From Sediminibacter sp. Hel_I_10 (GTDB taxonomy: Bacteria > Bacteroidota > Bacteroidia > Flavobacteriales > Flavobacteriaceae): DNA of 64,000 bases. The translations under genes were made by a program, and so were the position numbers. The stretch's first letter is position 1, and each line of letters starts with the position of its first letter. A model generated the notes under the pieces. That model was not told where the DNA came from. It saw nothing but the letters and a program-made list of their open reading frames with translations, and ran no database searches. This document shows, piece by piece, positions 60,458 through 64,000 of this stretch. The DNA lies in the NCBI RefSeq assembly GCF_000688335.1, contig NZ_JHZX01000001.1, positions 1,798,001-1,862,000 of the forward strand, given 5' to 3'.

Positions 60458-60925
60458 TTATTTCCAATTTTGTCCCTTAAGCTCAATAGCCGCCTTTAAA
60501 ATATCTTTTTGGCTAATCTGCCCAACTAACCTGCCATTTTCAACAATAGGAAATCGTCGTATTTTAGATTCTAAAAACTTATTTGCTGCATCAAAAACAT
60601 TCATTTCCCCATCAATGGTCTCGACATTTTTTATCATCCTATTCTCAACGATATGCTGCTCCATGGGCATATTATAATAGCGGCTCTCACTAATTTGTTT
60701 GAGACAGTCTCCTTCAGAAATAATGCCCACCAGTTCATTACGCTCATTAATTACGGGACCACCTGAAATTTTAAATTTTATCAACGTTTGAATGACCTCC
60801 TCAATCAATTGCTCTGGTCTAAAGGTTATTAATTCTCTTGTCATAAAATCGCTCACTTTAAATGCAGCGACCTCAGCAACGTTCTTTTGCATCTTTCGTG
60901 CTCCCTGAAAACTTTTGATACCCAT
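60458..60925 (-). CDS. Tandem CBS-domain protein
   Basis: A 155-residue protein made of two CBS domains: about 25-85 (VSDFMTRELITFRPEQLIEEVIQTLIKFKISGGPVINERNELVGIISEGDCLK) and about 95-150 (MIKNVETIDGEMNVFDAANKFLESKIRRFPIVENGRLVGQISQKDILKA). Such Bateman pairs bind adenine nucleotides or S-adenosylmethionine and regulate partner proteins; no partner domain is fused here. Convergent with the GIDE-like gene, only 6 bases apart. Confidence 0.9.
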   Translation of the reverse strand: MGIKSFQGARKMQKNVAEVAAFKVSDFMTRELITFRPEQLIEEVIQTLIKFKISGGPVINERNELVGIISEGDCLKQISESRYYNMPMEQHIVENRMIKNVETIDGEMNVFDAANKFLESKIRRFPIVENGRLVGQISQKDILKAAIELKGQNWK

Positions 60926-61036
60926 AATCTTGTTTATGTTTTGATTAACTTCTAAGTTACTGAAAATTCATCAATTAAGCTAGAATGAAAATTGACCTGC
61001 TGATAATTTGTAACTTCGTGAAAAATAATATCTCTA

Positions 61037-61843
61037 TTGAAAGCTTCTATATCTATCATTGGTTGTGGCTGGTTGGGTCTACCTCTGGCCAAGCATTTTA
61101 TGAAACAGGGCACACTTGTTCACGGCTCTACAAGTACCGCTGACAAACTTAATATACTATCTGCTGAGGGCATTAAACCCCATCTTCTCAAATTTTCTGC
61201 GGAAGGTATCATCGGAAATATCACGACATGTCTTAAAGATTGCGAGACCCTTATATTGAACATTCCACCTGGCTTGAGAAAACATCCAGAACACAACTAC
61301 GTAAAAATGATGTCTCACATCATTCCGCATATTGAGACTTCTTCTATTAAACAGGTTCTTTTTATAGGATCGACGTCGGTTTATGAAGATCAAAATCCTT
61401 ATGCAATCATTAATGAAGATTCACCAACTTCAAAATCCGAAACAGCTCATCAACTTTTAGAGGTTGAGCGGCTCTTTCAAACCAACATTCATTTCAATAC
61501 CACTGTCTTAAGATTTGGTGGACTTATTGGAGAAGAACGACACCCTGCCAAGTATCTAGCGGGTAAAGAACATCTAACAAATCCTGAAGCACCTGTTAAT
61601 TTAATTCATCGCAAAGACTGTATTTCCATTATTGATGCTATTCTAAAACATAACGCATGGCGTAATATTTTTAATGCTGCATACCCTTCTCATCCCGAAA
61701 AGAAAGCCTATTACACGAGCATTTGCAAAGCTTTAAACTTAGCTTCACCAGGTTTTGATAATACTAAAGAGAGCTATGGTAAAATTATTGATTCTTCAAA
61801 ATTGATTAAGAAATTACACTATACATTCCAACAGCCCATTTAA
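61037..61843 (+). CDS. NAD(P)-dependent SDR / epimerase-like protein
   Basis: A 268-residue protein with a Rossmann start: ISIIGCGWLGLPLAKHFMKQG (GxGxxG). LFIGSTSVYEDQNPYAIINEDSPTSKSETAHQLLEVERLF contains the STSVY motif common to extended and atypical SDRs, and LIHRKDCISIIDAIL resembles YeeZ-type NAD(P)-dependent oxidoreductases. The active-site Lys of the YxxxK motif is not clear, so the protein may be an atypical SDR without catalysis. Translation starts at TTG (61037); a TGA is in frame 18 bases upstream, and no other ATG or GTG lies between. Confidence 0.8.
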   Translation: MKASISIIGCGWLGLPLAKHFMKQGTLVHGSTSTADKLNILSAEGIKPHLLKFSAEGIIGNITTCLKDCETLILNIPPGLRKHPEHNYVKMMSHIIPHIETSSIKQVLFIGSTSVYEDQNPYAIINEDSPTSKSETAHQLLEVERLFQTNIHFNTTVLRFGGLIGEERHPAKYLAGKEHLTNPEAPVNLIHRKDCISIIDAILKHNAWRNIFNAAYPSHPEKKAYYTSICKALNLASPGFDNTKESYGKIIDSSKLIKKLHYTFQQPI

Positions 61844-61883
61844 CAATTATAAGACTTTTAAGACTTTATGCCATATAATTTTT

Positions 61884-61891
61884 TAGTTTTG
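61884..61891 (+). promoter_or_regulatory. -7 promoter element of the TPR-like gene
   Basis: TAGTTTTG, an exact TAnnTTTG match, 19 bases before the ATG at 61911. Confidence 0.45.
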
Positions 61892-61910
61892 GCGCAATTA
61901 AAATCATATC

Positions 61911-62606
61911 ATGAAAAAATTAGTCCTGCTGTTAGCATTAATTTCCGTCGTTCAAATTACGGCACAGTCGAAGTCTGAACTTTTAAAACACTTTGAAGCC
62001 TATTATGCTCAAATGAAAAATCAAGGCGACCCACAAGGGGTTATCAATGCCATGACCCACTTAAATATTCTGCAACCAAATCAACAACGCTTGGACACCT
62101 TAGCTTACATCTATGTTTCTGAAGGTAGAAATCTTGAAGCTTTAAATACCATAGGTATTGATCCTAGTCCTGAAGACTCTGACATCAATACAGAAGTCAA
62201 AGCTCTTGCACTCAAAGCATTGAATCAACCAAAAAGCGCCTTAGTGTTTTACGAAGAATTATTTAATAGGGACCCTAATCCTTATTTAGCTTATGAAATT
62301 GCTGATTTGATGACGCAAACTCAAAACTTACCTGGTGCCAAAGCAAAGGTTGCCTATGGTCTTGCTAATGTTAAAGAGGATATGAAGCGTGCTTTTTATG
62401 AATCGCAAAGACCATATGAGGTTTCGCTTAAAGCGGCACTTACCTACATGAAGGCTTTAATTGTGTTCAATATGAATCAAACGGACAATTTAGATCAAGC
62501 CATTGCCCTTTTGGATGAGGCATTGACTATTGACCCAACATTTAATATGGCCAAATTAAGCAAGGATGCTTTAGAAGCTAGAAAGAGCACTCCTGCTAAG
62601 GAGTAA
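61911..62606 (+). CDS. Exported TPR-like repeat protein
   Basis: A 231-residue protein with signal peptide MKKLVLLLALISVVQITAQS. The mature part is all helical with TPR-like repeats: RLDTLAYIYVSEGRNLEALNTIG, NPYLAYEIADLMTQTQNLPGAKAKVAYGL, NLDQAIALLDEALTIDPTFNMAKLS. It is probably a periplasmic or outer-membrane-associated scaffold protein. No specific family recognised. The gene ends at a shared terminator. Confidence 0.75.
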   Translation: MKKLVLLLALISVVQITAQSKSELLKHFEAYYAQMKNQGDPQGVINAMTHLNILQPNQQRLDTLAYIYVSEGRNLEALNTIGIDPSPEDSDINTEVKALALKALNQPKSALVFYEELFNRDPNPYLAYEIADLMTQTQNLPGAKAKVAYGLANVKEDMKRAFYESQRPYEVSLKAALTYMKALIVFNMNQTDNLDQAIALLDEALTIDPTFNMAKLSKDALEARKSTPAKE

Positions 62607-62641
62607 TTTTTTTAATAGTGTTTTTATTAGCATAGAAGCAA

Positions 62642-62669
62642 AAAAGTCCGACATTTCTGCCGGACTTTT
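62642..62669. terminator. Bidirectional terminator between the TPR-like gene and the minus-strand gene
   Basis: 9-bp stem AAAAGTCCG (62642-62650) with CGGACTTTT (62661-62669), A-tract on the left and T-rich sequence on the right. Confidence 0.9.
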
Positions 62670-62685
62670 AATTTTAGTGTTAAAT

Positions 62686-63345
62686 TTAATTGACCAAATC
62701 GTCATAAGCTTTAACGAGGTTCCTTATATCATCAATTTTAAATTCTTTATTGTCTATTCTATCAACCAGAGTACTATTGTCTTTGAAATAAACCTTCGAA
62801 GCCTTTCTAAAGCTACTTTCTTCTCCTATTATTTTAGCTCCACTAGTAAAAGCTCCCAGTTTAGCGATACAGTTTTCAGAAGGTCTCTTAACAAGCAAAA
62901 AGATTTCTGCCCATGTTCCGGAATTATCAATAGTTGTTGAAACAACTTTACCTTTTTTTACGATATAGGACTGTGCTCCGAAATAAAGAATAATATTTTT
63001 ACTGTAATAAGTCGCCAGCATCCATATTTTATTTCGGCTACTACAATCAATTTCTTTGTTATAAAAATTCTTTGTTACGTTAATGACAGTTCCACGCTCA
63101 AATAAGTATTCTTCATTCTCAACTGTTACTATAATCCTATAAATATTGTCACTATCAATTTTCTGAGATTTTCCTTTCTCAGTGTCTCTATAAGGGATAT
63201 TCTTCTTGAAAAGTTTATTTGAAGGTAACGGGGCAAATCCAGACTTCTCGCTTCCATCTACCATAAACAATTTAACAGGATAGAAATCGTTAGCCTTTAC
63301 TTTGAAGCTAGATAACAAGACTAAAATTATAAGTATTATTCTCAA
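62686..63345 (-). CDS. Exported protein of unknown function (related to that at 50099-50656)
   Basis: A 219-residue protein with a signal peptide (RIILIILVLLSSFKVKA). Start is a TTG (63345-63343); an in-frame TAA lies shortly upstream and no ATG fits. The mature part has a DGSEKSG motif, DSDNIYRIIVTVENEEYLFERG, a KNIILYF strand, EIFLLVKRPSEN, and a helical end with SKVYFKDNSTLVDRIDNKEFKIDDIRNLVKAYDDL. The plan matches the protein encoded at 50099-50656, so both seem to belong to one flavobacterial family. It lies 21 bases downstream of tatA on the same strand. Confidence 0.7.
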   Translation of the reverse strand: MRIILIILVLLSSFKVKANDFYPVKLFMVDGSEKSGFAPLPSNKLFKKNIPYRDTEKGKSQKIDSDNIYRIIVTVENEEYLFERGTVINVTKNFYNKEIDCSSRNKIWMLATYYSKNIILYFGAQSYIVKKGKVVSTTIDNSGTWAEIFLLVKRPSENCIAKLGAFTSGAKIIGEESSFRKASKVYFKDNSTLVDRIDNKEFKIDDIRNLVKAYDDLVN

Positions 63346-63366
63346 TTGAGATATTTGTAATTAAAT

Positions 63367-63564
63367 CTATTTAGTATTGCTTTTTTCTGTCGTAGAGGTG
63401 TTCTCATCCTCTTCTTTGCTAGCATCTTTAAATTCTTTAATCCCGCTTCCTAGGCCTCTCATTAGTTCAGGAATTTTTTTCCCACCAAACAATAACAAGA
63501 CCACAACGACAATTAAAATAATTTGCCATGCACCAAATGCTAAAAATATACCTAAAGTCATCAT
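63367..63564 (-). CDS. tatA: Twin-arginine translocase subunit TatA/E
   Basis: A 65-residue protein: a membrane helix (about 11-27, [17 protein letters not shown]), the [23 protein letters not shown] amphipathic helix that typifies TatA, and a short charged tail. TatA oligomers form the protein-conducting element of the Tat export pathway; TatC is elsewhere. Two adjacent ATGs (63564, 63561) are possible starts. A TAAATTTG box lies at 63592-63585. Confidence 0.95.
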   Translation of the reverse strand: MMTLGIFLAFGAWQIILIVVVVLLLFGGKKIPELMRGLGSGIKEFKDASKEEDENTSTTEKSNTK

Positions 63565-63584
63565 AACAATTCCATTTTAGACAG

Positions 63585-63592
63585 CAAATTTA
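63585..63592 (-). promoter_or_regulatory. -7 promoter element of tatA
   Basis: TAAATTTG on the minus strand, exact match, 20 bases before the ATG. Confidence 0.5.
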
Positions 63593-63756
63593 ATAATTAA
63601 AGGTGATAAAATACGTTTAACTCATTTAAATGTGATTAAGTAAATCTTTTAAAAGATTTCTTTTTTTATTTATAATAGCTATTTGATCAACGTCATTTAC
63701 CAATCCATCGATTTCAAACTTAACTAAGCATCACAAGAACTTGCATTTATTTTAAT

Positions 63757-63764
63757 TAATTTTG
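63757..63764 (+). promoter_or_regulatory. -7 promoter element of the M23 peptidase gene
   Basis: TAATTTTG, exact match, 7 bases before the ATG at 63772, so the leader is very short. Confidence 0.45.
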
Positions 63765-63771
63765 CATTACA

Positions 63772-64000
63772 ATGGCCAAGACGAAAAAAGAAAAGAAATT
63801 TAAAAAGAAACTGCTTCATAAATACCGTTTGGTGGTATTAAATGAAGATACTTTTGAAGAGCGCTTTGCAATAAAACTTACGCGTTTAAATGTCTTTGTA
63901 ATTATGTCTTTGGGATCTATACTTCTCATTGCAGGGACGATCTTTTTGATTGCCTTCACTTCATTAAGAGAGTATATTCCTGGCTACTCATCAACCGCTC
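63772..64000 (+). CDS. M23-family metallopeptidase, N-terminal part (cut by window edge)
   Basis: The visible 76 residues begin MAKTKKEKKFKKKLLHKYRL and include VLNEDTFEERFAIKLTRLNVFV, followed by one membrane helix (about 42-63). This N-terminus is characteristic of the flavobacterial M23 (LytM-type) endopeptidases of about 325 residues, which are anchored in the inner membrane and cut peptidoglycan cross-links, and their gene usually lies next to tatA. The catalytic HxxxD and HxH motifs lie beyond the edge and were not seen. Confidence 0.8.
   Translation, partial: MAKTKKEKKFKKKLLHKYRLVVLNEDTFEERFAIKLTRLNVFVIMSLGSILLIAGTIFLIAFTSLREYIPGYSSTA

Overview
The window is an AT-rich, gene-dense chromosomal segment of a member of the Bacteroidota, almost certainly family Flavobacteriaceae. 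The evidence is: promoters of the Bacteroidota type (TTTG or TTG at -33, TAnnTTTG at -7) before many genes with no Shine-Dalgarno signal; proteins with C-terminal type IX secretion (T9SS) sorting domains plus PorZ; TonB-dependent receptors with a CarboxypepD_reg-like N-terminus; and flavobacterial gene orders such as porZ-recO, glycogen-synthase-like/DUF4270/glmS divergent from panC-panD, the atpD-atpC pair, and tatA next to an M23 peptidase. I see no tRNA, rRNA, CRISPR array, insertion sequence or prophage. Most of the window is core genome.

Layout. 1-6.9 kb: end of an EamA-type permease, an ArsC-like protein, DinB_2 protein, CPA1 Na+/H+ antiporter, DUF3298-type lipoprotein, a PLP trans-sulfuration enzyme, a flavobacterial outer-membrane protein and glutamate dehydrogenase. 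7-12.5 kb: porZ, recO and a TonB receptor. 12.9-26.3 kb is the accessory-looking region: three tandem, partly near-identical modular T9SS surface proteins (3, 4 and 2 copies of a roughly 150-residue module) followed by a 1823-residue T9SS adhesin-like protein. 26.4-31.7 kb: recX, small membrane and outer-membrane proteins, a JmjC/cupin-like protein and a biotin cluster (bioF, DUF2007, bioD, DUF3784). 31.9-34.6 kb: a DUF2975/XRE regulator pair and atpD-atpC. 34.8-39.2 kb: TonB receptor with an SGNH-hydrolase lipoprotein. 39.4-43.7 kb: glycogen-synthase-like protein, DUF4270 lipoprotein and glmS. 43.9-50.1 kb: panC, panD, a flippase-like membrane protein, two secreted alpha/beta-hydrolase paralogues and radA. 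50.1-64 kb: housekeeping and envelope genes (lipocalin-like and OmpA lipoproteins, tex, an HDAC-like deacetylase, ppc, ssb, a spermidine-synthase-like methyltransferase, a zinc-ribbon protein, a GIDE/MULAN-like membrane protein, a CBS protein, an SDR, tatA, and the start of an M23 peptidase).

How the genes work together. The surface-protein block depends on type IX secretion, to which PorZ in the same window belongs. panC and panD carry out consecutive steps of pantothenate synthesis; bioF and bioD belong to biotin synthesis, with bioA elsewhere; gdhA and glmS handle nitrogen and amino-sugar entry. The most unusual points are: the two secreted hydrolase paralogues with Asp or Asn where the catalytic serine should be; a 287-bp perfect repeat and cysteine-pair covariation in the modular T9SS genes; a promoter that begins transcription inside the terminator hairpin just ahead of tex; a repeated operator-like motif around the DUF2975/XRE promoter; several start codons lying only 4-5 bases after a -7 box (candidate leaderless mRNAs); and a bacterial GIDE-like membrane protein.
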